From: Mycolicibacterium wolinskyi
GTDB lineage: Bacteria; Actinomycetota; Actinomycetes; Mycobacteriales; Mycobacteriaceae
DNA length: 64,000 nt
Direction: 5' to 3'
Assembly (NCBI RefSeq): GCF_002101965.1
Contig: NZ_LQQA01000013.1
Location: 62,001-126,000, forward strand
Each line of letters begins with the position of its first letter. Within the stretch, counting starts at the first letter, position 1. Under the pieces are notes generated by a model. The model did no database searches. It was given only the letters and a program-made list of their open reading frames with translations, and was not told the origin of the DNA. Below, in pieces: positions 11,473 to 21,922 of the stretch. A program made the translations under genes and the position numbers.

Positions 11473-13518
11473 TTACGGACCGGTCGCGGGCATCCCGGTG
11501 TAGGGCGGTTGTTTGGGCGGGGGGATCTCCAGCCCGCAGCGCTGCAGTTCGTAGAGCGGCACGCGGTCGATCCGGTACTTCGTGAACTCGTAGGCGTGCC
11601 ACAGGTTCGACAGGAACCGGCGCGGGGTCAGTTCGCCGCGTACGGAATTCAGCATCGCGTCGGTGGCCGGGCACTTGAGCGCCGCCTCGGCCTGGGCGAT
11701 CCAGTCCTCGTCCAGATATGCGGGGACGTACGGGTGGGTCTTGATGAACGGGCCCTCGGCAACCGCCCAGTCCGGGAAGAGGTTCTTGTCGTGCCCGATG
11801 CGGCCGTCGGTGAGGCGCTGCGTGTGCATCGCCATCGGGTTTGCCAGGCCGATCTGGTCGATGACCCGGACATCGAGCCCCACGTTCATGCCGAGCATGC
11901 CCATGTTGGTGAAAAACACTGTGTGCGGGGCCTCGTACGCCGCGCGGACATCGGGGGGCGTATCGGGCGGCAGCGGGATCGCGGGCACGACGTCCCACTG
12001 GTCGTAGTTGCCGGAGGGCAGCAGAAGGGCGCCTTCGGGCGTGTTGTTGATCGCGGTGAGGACCGCGCGCATCCGTGGGTAGTCGAGATAGTCGGCAGCC
12101 GTCAGCGGATGTGCGTGCCCGGTGGCCTGCGCGTAGAAGCGCCGCTCGTCGACGATGCCGGTGTAGGTGACGCGGGTGGCATCGGCACCCATGCCCGGCG
12201 AATTCGCGGCCCAGATCGACCAGCCCACGATCGCGGCCCACAGCACGCTCGTCGCCGCGGCCAGCAGGTAGCCCGTCTCCCTGGTGAACTTCGTGCCGTC
12301 GGGCAGCACCACCGGTATCACCGCCACCGGTGCCAACATGCAGAACAGCGGCGTGAGGAGAACCCGGCCGTGCATGAAGTCCCCGCCTTGGCGCACCCAG
12401 TAGATGCCCTGCAGCAGACCGCTCAGCACCATGAAAATCACTACGGCAGGGGGGCTCTGGATGGTCCGCGACAGCCGGCCGTACCCCCGCGGCACCTGCC
12501 TGCGCAGCCACCACGGCCGAGTCCTGGTGGCCAGCAACACGATTCCCAGCAGGGCCAGCAGGACCGCGGGAACCCACAGGAGATAGGGCTGATTGAAGTT
12601 GGTGAGGTAGACGAAACCCTGCGACCATTTCGAGCCCGACGCGTCCTTGGCGACCGCGGTGCCGGGCACGAGCAGCGCGTAGTAGCCCATGCGGAAGATC
12701 TGATAGGCCACCGGCAGCAGCCCGCCCGCCACGATGATCAGCACCCGGCGGCGCCAGCCGCGCGCCGCGACCAGCATCATGACGAGCACGCCAACGCCGA
12801 TGAGCGCGAGCTCAGGCCGGACCAGCACGCTCAGTCCCGCCACGACGGCCAGCGCACCCTCGAAGAACCGGCCGGGGATGTCGCGCGGCTCGGCCTCGGC
12901 CGCCCCGCGATCGGGCGTGGCCGGATGAGCGCGCAAGGCCTGCGACCAACACACCAGCATCCACCACAGCAGGCCCAGATACGCCAGCACCAAACCGTTT
13001 TCGAGACCCGAGGTGGCGAAGTCGCGGGCCGGTGGGACCGCGATGTACACCAGTGCGCCTGCCGGCAACAGCAACGCCCGCCGCCCCTGCAGGCTCGGCG
13101 CATACAGCCGGCCGGTGCCGAGCATGACCAGCACAACCCCGAGGATGCTCAGGATCAGGGCGAGATAGAGCACGACGTACTCCAGCCGCACCGAGCCGCC
13201 GATCCAGGCGAAGAACGTCACGAGGTAGGTCCACAGTGTCGAGGTGTTGGCCTCGACGCGTTCACCGGCGTTGAACACCGGGCCGTTGCCCGCCAACAGG
13301 TTTCGGACCGTGCGCAGCACGATCAGGCCGTCGTCGGCGATCCAGCGGCGCTGCCACGCACCCCACCCGAACAGCCCGGCCACCACCAGCACACTGACCC
13401 AAAGGCTGATGCGGACCGAGATGTCGTACGGGAACGCCGGCCAGCGGACCGCGCGTTCCCCGGTGCCGCCGGCGAGGCGGCGGGCATTCAGCCGGTCAGC
13501 TGAAATAGATGGCTGCAC
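11473..13518 (-). CDS. aftB: Terminal beta-(1->2) arabinofuranosyltransferase AftB
   Basis: 681-aa GT-C fold membrane glycosyltransferase using decaprenylphosphoryl-arabinose to add the terminal beta-(1->2) arabinofuranose of arabinan, where mycolates are later attached. About ten TM segments occupy the first two thirds, with the GT-C acidic pair in WIADDG (Asp62/Asp63) in the first extracytoplasmic loop. A soluble C-terminal domain follows. The GTG at 13518 overlaps the 3' end of ubiA by 23 bp. Its neighbours make the donor (ubiA, PAP2) and the galactan acceptor (glfT2, glf), so the cluster is a coherent arabinogalactan unit. The exact start is less certain than the gene. Confidence 0.94.
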   Translation of the reverse strand: MQPSISADRLNARRLAGGTGERAVRWPAFPYDISVRISLWVSVLVVAGLFGWGAWQRRWIADDGLIVLRTVRNLLAGNGPVFNAGERVEANTSTLWTYLVTFFAWIGGSVRLEYVVLYLALILSILGVVLVMLGTGRLYAPSLQGRRALLLPAGALVYIAVPPARDFATSGLENGLVLAYLGLLWWMLVCWSQALRAHPATPDRGAAEAEPRDIPGRFFEGALAVVAGLSVLVRPELALIGVGVLVMMLVAARGWRRRVLIIVAGGLLPVAYQIFRMGYYALLVPGTAVAKDASGSKWSQGFVYLTNFNQPYLLWVPAVLLALLGIVLLATRTRPWWLRRQVPRGYGRLSRTIQSPPAVVIFMVLSGLLQGIYWVRQGGDFMHGRVLLTPLFCMLAPVAVIPVVLPDGTKFTRETGYLLAAATSVLWAAIVGWSIWAANSPGMGADATRVTYTGIVDERRFYAQATGHAHPLTAADYLDYPRMRAVLTAINNTPEGALLLPSGNYDQWDVVPAIPLPPDTPPDVRAAYEAPHTVFFTNMGMLGMNVGLDVRVIDQIGLANPMAMHTQRLTDGRIGHDKNLFPDWAVAEGPFIKTHPYVPAYLDEDWIAQAEAALKCPATDAMLNSVRGELTPRRFLSNLWHAYEFTKYRIDRVPLYELQRCGLEIPPPKQPPYTGMPATGP

Positions 13519-14482
13519 CGATGGTTCCGATCCACGCCAGGAACAGGATCTGCAACACCCGGTCTTTCAGCGCGATCTCCTCGGGCTCACCGGCGATGCC
13601 GCCATCGATGTCTACTGCGTAGCGCAGGATCGCGACCGTCCACGGGACGATCGTGACCGCGTACCACGACGCGTCCTGCCCGTCGATCCCCAGCGGATCG
13701 CTCGCGCTGTCGCGGCCGAAGGCCCACAAACCGTACGACACCACGACTGCGGTGGCCGACAGCGTCCACACGAACCGCAGGTAGCTGCTCGTGTAGCGCT
13801 CCAACGACTTACGGATCTTGGCGCCCGTTCGCTCCGACAGCTGCAGTTCGGCATACCGCTTTCCGGCCGCCATGAACAACGAACCGAAGGCCATCACCAA
13901 CAGGAACCATTGCGACAGCCCGATGTCGGCGGCCACGCCGCCCGCGATGGCGCGGATCAGAAAGCCCGACGACACGATGCAGATGTCCAGCACGGCCTGG
14001 TGTTTGAGGCCGAAGCAGTACGCGAGCTGGATGATCAGATAGACGGCCATGACCACGGCCAGGTCCGGCGTGAGCAACCACGAGATGATCAGCGAGGCCG
14101 CCGCCAGCAGCACCGCAAGCGTGTATGCCATCCACTCCGGCACCACACCGGCCGCGATCGGGCGGAAGCGTTTGGTCGGATGGGCGCGGTCGGCCTCGAC
14201 GTCACGGGCGTCGTTGACCAGATAGATCGACGACGCGGCCAGGCAGAACACCACGAAGGCGATCGACACCTTGACGGCGAGATCGCCGTAGTCGTACTGG
14301 ATGCCACTGCCCACCGCGGCCAGCGGTGCCGCGAGCACCAGCAGGTTCTTCACCCACTGACGGGGCCGCACCGCCTTGACCAGTCCGGCAGCCAGATTCT
14401 TCGGCGGGCCGGCGACCGGCTGGGCTTCCTCACTCATGTGGGTTGTGCTCATCTTCGCTGCACTCCGTTGCGACCTGCTCAC
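13496..14482 (-). CDS. ubiA: Decaprenyl-phosphate phosphoribosyltransferase (DPPR synthase) UbiA
   Basis: Polytopic UbiA-family prenyltransferase that transfers 5-phosphoribose from PRPP to decaprenyl phosphate, the first committed step of the arabinose donor DPA. The first Asp-rich motif NDARDVEAD begins at residue 90, and the conserved YCFGLKHQ block follows in the middle of the protein. About nine TM helices are expected. The GTG at 14482 forms a GTGA overlap with the PAP2 stop; in-frame ATGs at 14452 and 14437 are alternatives, and the 14437 start would give an N terminus closer to what I recall for the M. tuberculosis protein. It is the target region for ethambutol-associated mutations in M. 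tuberculosis (family knowledge). Confidence 0.95.
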   Translation of the reverse strand: MSRSQRSAAKMSTTHMSEEAQPVAGPPKNLAAGLVKAVRPRQWVKNLLVLAAPLAAVGSGIQYDYGDLAVKVSIAFVVFCLAASSIYLVNDARDVEADRAHPTKRFRPIAAGVVPEWMAYTLAVLLAAASLIISWLLTPDLAVVMAVYLIIQLAYCFGLKHQAVLDICIVSSGFLIRAIAGGVAADIGLSQWFLLVMAFGSLFMAAGKRYAELQLSERTGAKIRKSLERYTSSYLRFVWTLSATAVVVSYGLWAFGRDSASDPLGIDGQDASWYAVTIVPWTVAILRYAVDIDGGIAGEPEEIALKDRVLQILFLAWIGTIGAAIYFS

Positions 14483-15036
14483 CGACGCTCATCAGTCTCC
14501 TTCGGCCCGGCACCCACAGAATCCGAGATCCTACCGACCGCCTTGCCGACTGTTTTCCCGACGATCGTCCCGACGACCACCCCGGTCAGCACATCGGTCG
14601 GATAGTGCACGCCGAGCACCAGTCGCGACAGCGCCATCGGCGGCACCAGCAGCGCGGGCATCGGCAGCCCGGTCGTCCGGGCCAGCAGCACCGCGGCGGC
14701 GGTGGTCGAGGTCGCGTGCGCCGACGGGAAACTGAGCCGGCTCGGTGTCCCCACGTTGACGGCGATGTCCGGATGATGCGGCCGTTCCCGGCGCACCACG
14801 CGCTTGATCAACACCGCGGCGGCGTGTGCGACGAACGCACCGGCGCCCACCGCGATCCACGACTTGCGCCGCGCCGGCTGGGCCACCGCACCCACGGCGG
14901 CCAATGCCACCCATCCCGCACTGTGCTCACCGAAGTGCGACAGGGCGCGTGCACCGGCCAGTACCCCTGGCCGGCCGGCCAAGGCCGATTGCACGGCAAC
15001 CAGCACGGCGTCCTCGCCGCGTGGGGCGTCGCTCAT
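14479..15036 (-). CDS. PAP2 phosphatase, putative decaprenylphosphoryl-5-phosphoribose phosphatase
   Basis: 185-aa membrane phosphatase of the PAP2 superfamily. All three signature motifs are visible: KRVVRRERP (78-86), PSAH (104-107) and SRLVLGVHYPTD (137-148). Sitting between ubiA and glfT2, it is the candidate for removing the 5-phosphate from decaprenylphosphoryl-5-phosphoribose before epimerisation to DPA; that assignment is from context and the M. tuberculosis orthologue. Its ATG is 1 nt from the glfT2 stop and its stop overlaps the ubiA GTG, so translation is probably coupled. Confidence 0.9.
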   Translation of the reverse strand: MSDAPRGEDAVLVAVQSALAGRPGVLAGARALSHFGEHSAGWVALAAVGAVAQPARRKSWIAVGAGAFVAHAAAVLIKRVVRRERPHHPDIAVNVGTPSRLSFPSAHATSTTAAAVLLARTTGLPMPALLVPPMALSRLVLGVHYPTDVLTGVVVGTIVGKTVGKAVGRISDSVGAGPKETDERR

Positions 15037-15037
15037 G

Positions 15038-16975
15038 TCAGACTTTCTCCGCCGACTCGGTGAGCAGCACCGACTCCCACTTCTGGGTGCTGGTCAGGGT
15101 GGGCAGGGCACCGCGGTACACCTTGCGCATCCGGTTGAACTGGCGGGCCACCCGCGCCTGCTGGCGCAGCGAAGCCCTAAGCAGCTCAAACATTTTCGCG
15201 CGGTCACGCTGGCGGTACACCACGCCGCGGCCGTCTGCGGTGGTGACGGTGACACCGTCGACCCGGCACAGCGAGAACCACCTGGCGTCCTGCGTCGCCA
15301 CGTTGATCTGCGGCCGCACGTGTGTCTCGGGGTCGTGTTCGCGCAACTGGTGGACGACGCCCCTGGCCAGGTTGACCGCGATCGCGGCCTTGGACACCGG
15401 GATGCCGATCTTCTTGCGCTTCATGTCCGACGGCGGCGGCAGCGCGGTGGCACCGGGCAGCACGACGGCGTCGGGGTACTCCGAGCGCATCTTGCGGATG
15501 TCGGGCAGGGCCGACTCCAGGATGGAGAAGATGTGTTCGGGACCGGCCAGGAAGTCCTCCATGGCCTTGTTCTGGATGGCTACCGTCGAATACTCAAGGC
15601 ACAGAAGGTGTTTGAACGTGGCCTTCAGATGGCTGGCCAGCAGGCCGCTGATCGGGCCGTCCCAGTGCAGCGCCGCGACCACCAGGCGGTTGCGCAGGTG
15701 GAAGTAGGCCTGCCAGTCGATCGCGTCGTCCTTGTCGCTCCAGGCCATGTGCCAGATCGCAGCACCCGGAAGCGTGATGGTGGGATAGCCGTGCTCACCG
15801 GCCCGCAACCCATATTCCACGTCATCCCACTTGATGAACAGCGGCATGGGCTGGCCGAGTTCCTCGGCGACCTGGCGCGGGATCATGCACATCCACCAGC
15901 CGTTGAAGTCGACGTCGATGCGGCGGTGCAGCAGCTTGGTGCGCGGTTGTTCGGCGTCGCTCAGCGCGTACTTGGCGAAATCGTGGTCGTATTCGGCATT
16001 GGGCGCCGCGGACCACATGAAGTTCGTGCGATCCACCATCTCGCCCATGATGTGCAGGTGTGAGGGCTCCTGCAGGTTGAGCATCTGGCCGCCGACGAGC
16101 GTCGGCTCTTTTGCGAACCGGTTCATCGCGAGCGCCCGCAGGATCGAATCGGGTTCGATGCGGATGTCGTCGTCCATGAACAGGATCTGTTCGCAGTCGG
16201 TGTTTTTCAGCGCCTCGTACATCACCCGGCTGTAGCCGCCCGAGCCGCCGAGGTTCGGCTGGTTGTGCACGGACAGCCGGCTGCCCAGCCGCGCGGCCGC
16301 CTCGTCGAAGCCGGGGTGGTCCTTGGCCTTCTTGGCGCCCTGGTCGGAAACGATGACCGCCGAGATCACCTCGTCGACGAGGGGATCGGCGGTCAGCGCG
16401 GCCAGTGCGTTGACGCAGTCCGCAGGCCGGTTGAAGGTCGGGATCCCCACGGCGACGTTGGCGCGGCCCGGCGCGGGTGTGGGGGCGTACCAGCCTGCGC
16501 TGTGCACGCGCACGGCGGTGTCGGTGGTGATGTCGAACCAGATCCACCCGCCGTCTTCGAACGGCGAGATGTCGATCTCGAATTCGACGGCCGCGGGTTC
16601 GGCGGAGTCGCCGCTGGAGACCGGAGCGCCCCCGACCGTGATGCGCGCACCCGTCGCCTTGGACCGGTACACGTCGACGCGCGCGCTGCCGGTGAGTTCG
16701 ACCCGCAGCACCACGGTGTCCAGCGTCGACCAGCGCCGCCAGTAGCTGGCGGGGAACGCGTTGAAGTAGGTGGCGAACGAAACCTCGGACTCGGCACCGA
16801 TTTCCAGCGTGGTACGCGTCGGCGCGTGCGCGCGCCTGGCGTTGGTGGCCGATTCCTCTATATAGAGCTTGCGGACGTCCAGTGGCTCGCCCGGTCGGGG
16901 CAGTATGACGCGGGCCAGCAGACTGACCGCCCTGGATTCTCCGGCATCCAATGCGCCGGACGGGATGTCACTCAT
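15038..16975 (-). CDS. glfT2: Galactofuranosyltransferase GlfT2
   Basis: Bifunctional polymerising galactan synthase that adds alternating beta-(1->5) and beta-(1->6) Galf from UDP-Galf. About 645 aa: an N-terminal beta-sandwich region (about 1-165), then a GT-A domain (GIPTFNRP at 178-185) with the metal-binding FMDDD motif at residues 268-270. Further on, a KDDAIDW motif carries the probable catalytic base. I use the ATG at 16975 (AGGAAG 9 nt upstream, N terminus like known GlfT2); a GTG at 16996 overlapping the glf stop as GTGA is the alternative. It lies directly downstream of glf, which makes its donor. Confidence 0.95.
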   Translation of the reverse strand: MSDIPSGALDAGESRAVSLLARVILPRPGEPLDVRKLYIEESATNARRAHAPTRTTLEIGAESEVSFATYFNAFPASYWRRWSTLDTVVLRVELTGSARVDVYRSKATGARITVGGAPVSSGDSAEPAAVEFEIDISPFEDGGWIWFDITTDTAVRVHSAGWYAPTPAPGRANVAVGIPTFNRPADCVNALAALTADPLVDEVISAVIVSDQGAKKAKDHPGFDEAAARLGSRLSVHNQPNLGGSGGYSRVMYEALKNTDCEQILFMDDDIRIEPDSILRALAMNRFAKEPTLVGGQMLNLQEPSHLHIMGEMVDRTNFMWSAAPNAEYDHDFAKYALSDAEQPRTKLLHRRIDVDFNGWWMCMIPRQVAEELGQPMPLFIKWDDVEYGLRAGEHGYPTITLPGAAIWHMAWSDKDDAIDWQAYFHLRNRLVVAALHWDGPISGLLASHLKATFKHLLCLEYSTVAIQNKAMEDFLAGPEHIFSILESALPDIRKMRSEYPDAVVLPGATALPPPSDMKRKKIGIPVSKAAIAVNLARGVVHQLREHDPETHVRPQINVATQDARWFSLCRVDGVTVTTADGRGVVYRQRDRAKMFELLRASLRQQARVARQFNRMRKVYRGALPTLTSTQKWESVLLTESAEKV

Positions 16976-16992
16976 GCGTTGCTGCTTCCTGT

Positions 16993-18261
<1,269 letters not shown>

Positions 18262-18416
18262 TCAATATCGTCACTCTAGACCCACTAGTCACACCCGTAC
18301 CATCGATCACGTTGGCGCTCATGGGCTTCGCACGATCCCGTCCGTAGCCGCTGACGAAGCAAGCGGATCGCACCAGCTGCAATCCGACATGCAGTCCAAA
18401 TATTGAGGAGACTTCC

Positions 18417-19364
18417 GTGCCGAACCGACGTCGACGCAAGGCCTCGACAGCCATGAGCGCAGTCGCCGCCCTGGCAGTCGCAAGTCCAGTCGCATTAGTG
18501 GCCGTTACCCAGCTTTCCCCTGCACCACAGCATCGTGAGTTCACGCAGGCCGCCCTGGTCACCGACCTGCCGGGCGAGTTGATGTCCGCGCTTTCCCAGG
18601 GCCTGTCGCAGTTCGGCATCAACCTGCCGCCCATGCCGACCGGCATGCTGACGGGCAGCAGCCCGATGCCGTCGCTCGCGTCACCGACCCTGACCTCGCC
18701 CGGTCTCGCCTCACCGGGGCTGACCTCCCCCGGCCTCACGTCGCCCGGTCTCACGACGCCCGGCCTGACGTCACCCGGCCTGACGTCACCCGGCCTGACC
18801 ACACCCGGTCTCACCACCCCCGGTCTCACCGATCCGGCGTTGGCCACCCCCGGCCTGACGTCACCGGACGGCGCGTTGCCGTCGACGCCGTCGCTGACCG
18901 ATCCGGGCCTGACCAATCCGTCGCTCACCAACCCGGCGCTGACGAATCCCGCCCTGACCAGCCCGGCAGGGGCGGTGCCCGGCGGACTGGCCACCCCGGA
19001 CCTCGGTACGCCCGGCCTGACCACACCGGCGCTGGGCACCGATCCGTCGCTGACCCCGATCTCCAACGCGGCCGGGTTGCCCGCACCGGGTGAAGTGCCG
19101 ATCTCGGCGCCGATCGGTCTGGATCCGGGACTGGGTGCCACCTATCCGATCCTGGGCGACCCGTCGCTGGGTGCGATGCCCGCGGCCAGCACCGGTGGCG
19201 GCGGACTGTTCGGCGACCTGTCCAGCGCTGCCGAGCAGCTCGGCGCCGGCCAGGCCATCGACCTGCTCAAGGGCATGGTGATCCCGGCGATCACGTCCGC
19301 GATGAAGTCCGGTGTGCCCGCGGCGCCGCCCGTACCCCCGGCACCGGTGCCACCGCCGGCCTGA
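18417..19364 (+). CDS. erp: Exported repetitive protein Erp (PirG)
   Basis: 315-aa secreted surface protein of mycobacteria. It has a basic N terminus plus hydrophobic core (signal peptide about 1-40), then a conserved N-terminal domain. A repeat domain of PGLTS-type pentapeptides follows (residues about 90-181), then a C-terminal domain ending in a Pro-rich tail. The family is needed for normal envelope integrity and virulence in pathogenic species; its biochemical role is unknown. The GTG start at 18417 is supported by GAGGAG with 6-nt spacing. Transcription probably ends at the strong hairpin 19384-19423. The repeat number is species-specific in this family. Confidence 0.95.
   Translation: MPNRRRRKASTAMSAVAALAVASPVALVAVTQLSPAPQHREFTQAALVTDLPGELMSALSQGLSQFGINLPPMPTGMLTGSSPMPSLASPTLTSPGLASPGLTSPGLTSPGLTTPGLTSPGLTSPGLTTPGLTTPGLTDPALATPGLTSPDGALPSTPSLTDPGLTNPSLTNPALTNPALTSPAGAVPGGLATPDLGTPGLTTPALGTDPSLTPISNAAGLPAPGEVPISAPIGLDPGLGATYPILGDPSLGAMPAASTGGGGLFGDLSSAAEQLGAGQAIDLLKGMVIPAITSAMKSGVPAAPPVPPAPVPPPA
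18684..18959 (+). repeat. PGLTS-type pentapeptide repeat array in erp
   Basis: Approximately eighteen degenerate 15-bp units encode P-G/A/S-L-T/A-S/T/N/D pentapeptides. The first dozen are closest to PGLTS/PGLTT; the later ones drift to NPAL/NPSL. In-frame tandem repeats of this kind change copy number between strains and species. Confidence 0.9.
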
Positions 19365-19383
19365 CCCAGTAGTCCTATTACGA

Positions 19384-19423
19384 AACGGCACCGCAGAAGC
19401 CATCGAGGCTCTGCGGTGCCGTT
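19384..19423 (+). terminator. Strong hairpin downstream of erp
   Basis: Thirteen-bp perfect arms AACGGCACCGCAG and CTGCGGTGCCGTT, continued by an inner AGCC/GGCT stem after one bulged A, with loop ATCGA. It lies 20 bp past the erp stop. No U-tract follows, typical of actinobacterial terminators. Confidence 0.85.
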
Positions 19424-19493
19424 GCGCAATTAGACAGCCTATCCAGCCGTGTCGAATCATTGGTAACAACAGACTCATACGTAACATCAGTCC

Positions 19494-21101
19494 GTGCAGT
19501 CACGCCGCCCAGCGCCGTCGATCCTGTTCACCGCAATCGCGGCGACCGTCGTGATCCTGCCGTGGGCGCTCACCGGCATACCCGGAAGCGACGAGTCCGA
19601 CGCGAAAGACGCCGCGCCCGCCCTCACCCAGCAGCCCCTCGAGAACCTCGGCGGCGGTGAGAGCATCCGTGAGATCCACCAGGACGAACCGTTCTCGATG
19701 GTCGCGCTGACCGCCCAGGATCTGCGCGGGACCTCGGCCCGCGTACGCGCCCGCAAGGCCGACGGATCCTGGGGGCCGTGGTATCAGGCCGAGAACCTCG
19801 ACGGCGTCGGCGCCGACACCCCGGGGCCGCGCGGCACCGAGCCGGTGTTCGTCGGCCGCACCAACACCGTGCAGATCGCCGTGACCCGGCCCCGCGACGC
19901 CGCCATCACCCCGGCCGCGCCGCCGGCCGCCGAGGGGCCCGGGCTCGGCTACAGGCCGGCCACCGTGCAGCAGCCCATCGCCGAGAACATCAACGCAGTG
20001 TTGATCAGCCCGCCTCAGACGCCGGTGGACATCGGGCCGCTGCCGACCGCCGTCACCGCCCCCGGCGTCCCGCCGAACATCATCAGCCGCGGCCAGTGGG
20101 GCGCCGACGAGTCGATGCGCTGCGGACCCGTCAAGTACGACAAGGTGGTTCGCGCCGGGATCGTGCACCACACCGCGGGCAGCAACGACTACGCACCCGA
20201 GGATTCCGCAGGCATCGTGCGGTCGATCTACGAGTACCACACGAGGACGCTGGGCTGGTGCGACATGGCCTACAACGCGCTCGTCGACAAGTACGGCCAG
20301 GTGTTCGAGGGCCGCGCAGGGGGCATGGACAAACCCGTCGAGGGCTCGCACACCGGCGGCTTCAACCACGACACCTGGGGCGTGGCGATGATGGGCGACT
20401 TCAACACCGTCCCACCCACGCCGATCCAATTGCGCACCACCGGAAGACTTCTGGGCTGGCGACTCGGGCTCGATCACATCGACCCGCACGGCACCGTGGT
20501 GCTCACGTCGGCGGGTGGGTCGTTCACCCACTTCCCGCGCGGTGCGGCCGCGACGCTGCCGACCATCTTCACCCACCGCGACGTCGGTATCACCGAGTGC
20601 CCGGGCAATGCCGCGTACGCCGAGATGGGCCGGCTCCGCGACATCGCCGCGCGGTTCAACCGGCCGCCCGGCCCCGAAGACCTGGCCGAGCAGATGCGCG
20701 GCGGTGCGATCTACGACCGCTGGCAAGCCCTTGGCGGGCCCGGCGGCGTGCTGGGCAACCCCACCTCACCGGAGACCCCGGCCCTGGACGGCGCCCGCTA
20801 CGCCAGATTCGAGAAGGGTGCGGTGTACTGGTCGCCATCCAGCGGCGCCGAGCCGGTCACCGGTGCGATCTACGAAGCCTGGGGCGCACTGGGATTCGAA
20901 CGCGGCGCGCTCGGTCTGCCCACGAGCGCCGAGATCGACGAACCGCAGTGGATCGTGCAGAACTTCCAGCACGGCACGTTGAACTTCGACCGGGAGAAGG
21001 GCACCGTCACCCGCGTGATCGACGGGGTTCCGCTCGAGCTGCCGCCGCCGTCACCGGATCACGAGCCCGTGCAGCTGGAGCGCTTCAGCCGGGTCTCCTA
21101 A
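19494..21101 (+). CDS. Secreted PGRP-type N-acetylmuramoyl-L-alanine amidase with LGFP repeats
   Basis: 535-aa exported peptidoglycan amidase (Rv3811 type). A signal peptide (about 1-30) is followed by a linker. The Amidase_2/PGRP catalytic domain (about 200-400) shows the zinc ligand His in GIVHHTAG, the WCDMAYNALVD block and HRDVGITECPGN, which supplies the distal His and Cys ligands. The C terminus has LGFP-like repeats (GGPGGVLGNPTS, FERGALGLPTS) that in related proteins anchor to the arabinogalactan-mycolate wall. GTG start at 19494. The TAA stop overlaps the convergent HAD gene's stop by 4 bp (CTAA at 21098-21101). Confidence 0.93.
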   Translation: MQSRRPAPSILFTAIAATVVILPWALTGIPGSDESDAKDAAPALTQQPLENLGGGESIREIHQDEPFSMVALTAQDLRGTSARVRARKADGSWGPWYQAENLDGVGADTPGPRGTEPVFVGRTNTVQIAVTRPRDAAITPAAPPAAEGPGLGYRPATVQQPIAENINAVLISPPQTPVDIGPLPTAVTAPGVPPNIISRGQWGADESMRCGPVKYDKVVRAGIVHHTAGSNDYAPEDSAGIVRSIYEYHTRTLGWCDMAYNALVDKYGQVFEGRAGGMDKPVEGSHTGGFNHDTWGVAMMGDFNTVPPTPIQLRTTGRLLGWRLGLDHIDPHGTVVLTSAGGSFTHFPRGAAATLPTIFTHRDVGITECPGNAAYAEMGRLRDIAARFNRPPGPEDLAEQMRGGAIYDRWQALGGPGGVLGNPTSPETPALDGARYARFEKGAVYWSPSSGAEPVTGAIYEAWGALGFERGALGLPTSAEIDEPQWIVQNFQHGTLNFDREKGTVTRVIDGVPLELPPPSPDHEPVQLERFSRVS

Positions 21102-21922
21102 GACCACCAGCGTTCGAGCACGTGTGCGACGCCGTCCTCGGCATTGGTGACGGTGACCTCGTCCGCGGCGGCCACGGCTTCCGGGTGCGCGTTACCCATC
21201 GCCACCCCGCGTCCGGCCCAGCTCAGCATCGGGATGTCGTTGGGCATGTCGCCGAATGCGACGATGTCGGCGTCGGTGAGCCCCAATGGCGCGGCCAACT
21301 GCGCGACACCGGTGGCCTTGCTGATGCCAAGCGGCACCACCTCGATCAACCCGTTGTTGGTCGAGTACGTGATATCACCCTGCAGCCCAATGTGTTTGAG
21401 CAGTTCGGCAGCCATATCGGCGCTGCGCGCGCCGGCCTTGCGGATCAGCAGTTTGACCGCAGGCGCACTCAGCAGATCCTCGATGGACACCTCGGTGTTG
21501 TCGGGGTTGAGCCAGGCGTGCTCGTAGCCCGGCGAGCTCACGAACTGCGGCGTGGCCGCGTCGTGTGCCGAGCGTCCGACCCTTTCGACCGCAAGGCCCG
21601 CACCTGGTATCACCCGGGTCGCGATCTCGGCGAGCTCGCCGAGCACGTCGGCCGACAAGGTCTGCGCCGACACGATCCGGTCGGTGGCCGGGTCGTAGAT
21701 CACGGCGCCGTTGGCGCACACCGCCATCGGCGCCAAACCCAGACCGTCGACCACCGGCTGGATCCAGCGCGGCGGGCGGCCCGTCGCGAGCACGAACGTG
21801 GTGCCCGCCTCGACCGCGGCCTGCACTGCGGCCCGCGTGCGCGGGGTGACCTTCTCGTCTTCGTCGAGCAGGGTGCCGTCCACATCGGTGGCGATCAGCC
21901 CCGGCGTTCTGTCAGGGGTCAC
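21098..21922 (-). CDS. Cof-type HAD hydrolase (sugar/nucleotide phosphatase)
   Basis: 274-aa cytosolic phosphatase of HAD subfamily IIB. Motif I DVDGTLLD (nucleophile Asp14), motif II in VLATGRP, the motif III Lys in the C2 cap/core junction and motif IV FGDMPNDIPML are all present; the cap is of the C2B type. Substrate unknown, probably a phosphorylated sugar or cofactor such as PLP or FMN (inference). The GTG at 21922 overlaps the upstream acyltransferase stop as GTGA, so it is translationally coupled to phospholipid-type acyltransferases. Confidence 0.88.
   Translation of the reverse strand: MTPDRTPGLIATDVDGTLLDEDEKVTPRTRAAVQAAVEAGTTFVLATGRPPRWIQPVVDGLGLAPMAVCANGAVIYDPATDRIVSAQTLSADVLGELAEIATRVIPGAGLAVERVGRSAHDAATPQFVSSPGYEHAWLNPDNTEVSIEDLLSAPAVKLLIRKAGARSADMAAELLKHIGLQGDITYSTNNGLIEVVPLGISKATGVAQLAAPLGLTDADIVAFGDMPNDIPMLSWAGRGVAMGNAHPEAVAAADEVTVTNAEDGVAHVLERWWS

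Noticed and set aside
18684..18959. Possible CRISPR-like or VNTR array
   Set aside because: Units are in-frame pentapeptide codons without spacers of constant length; it is the Erp repeat domain.
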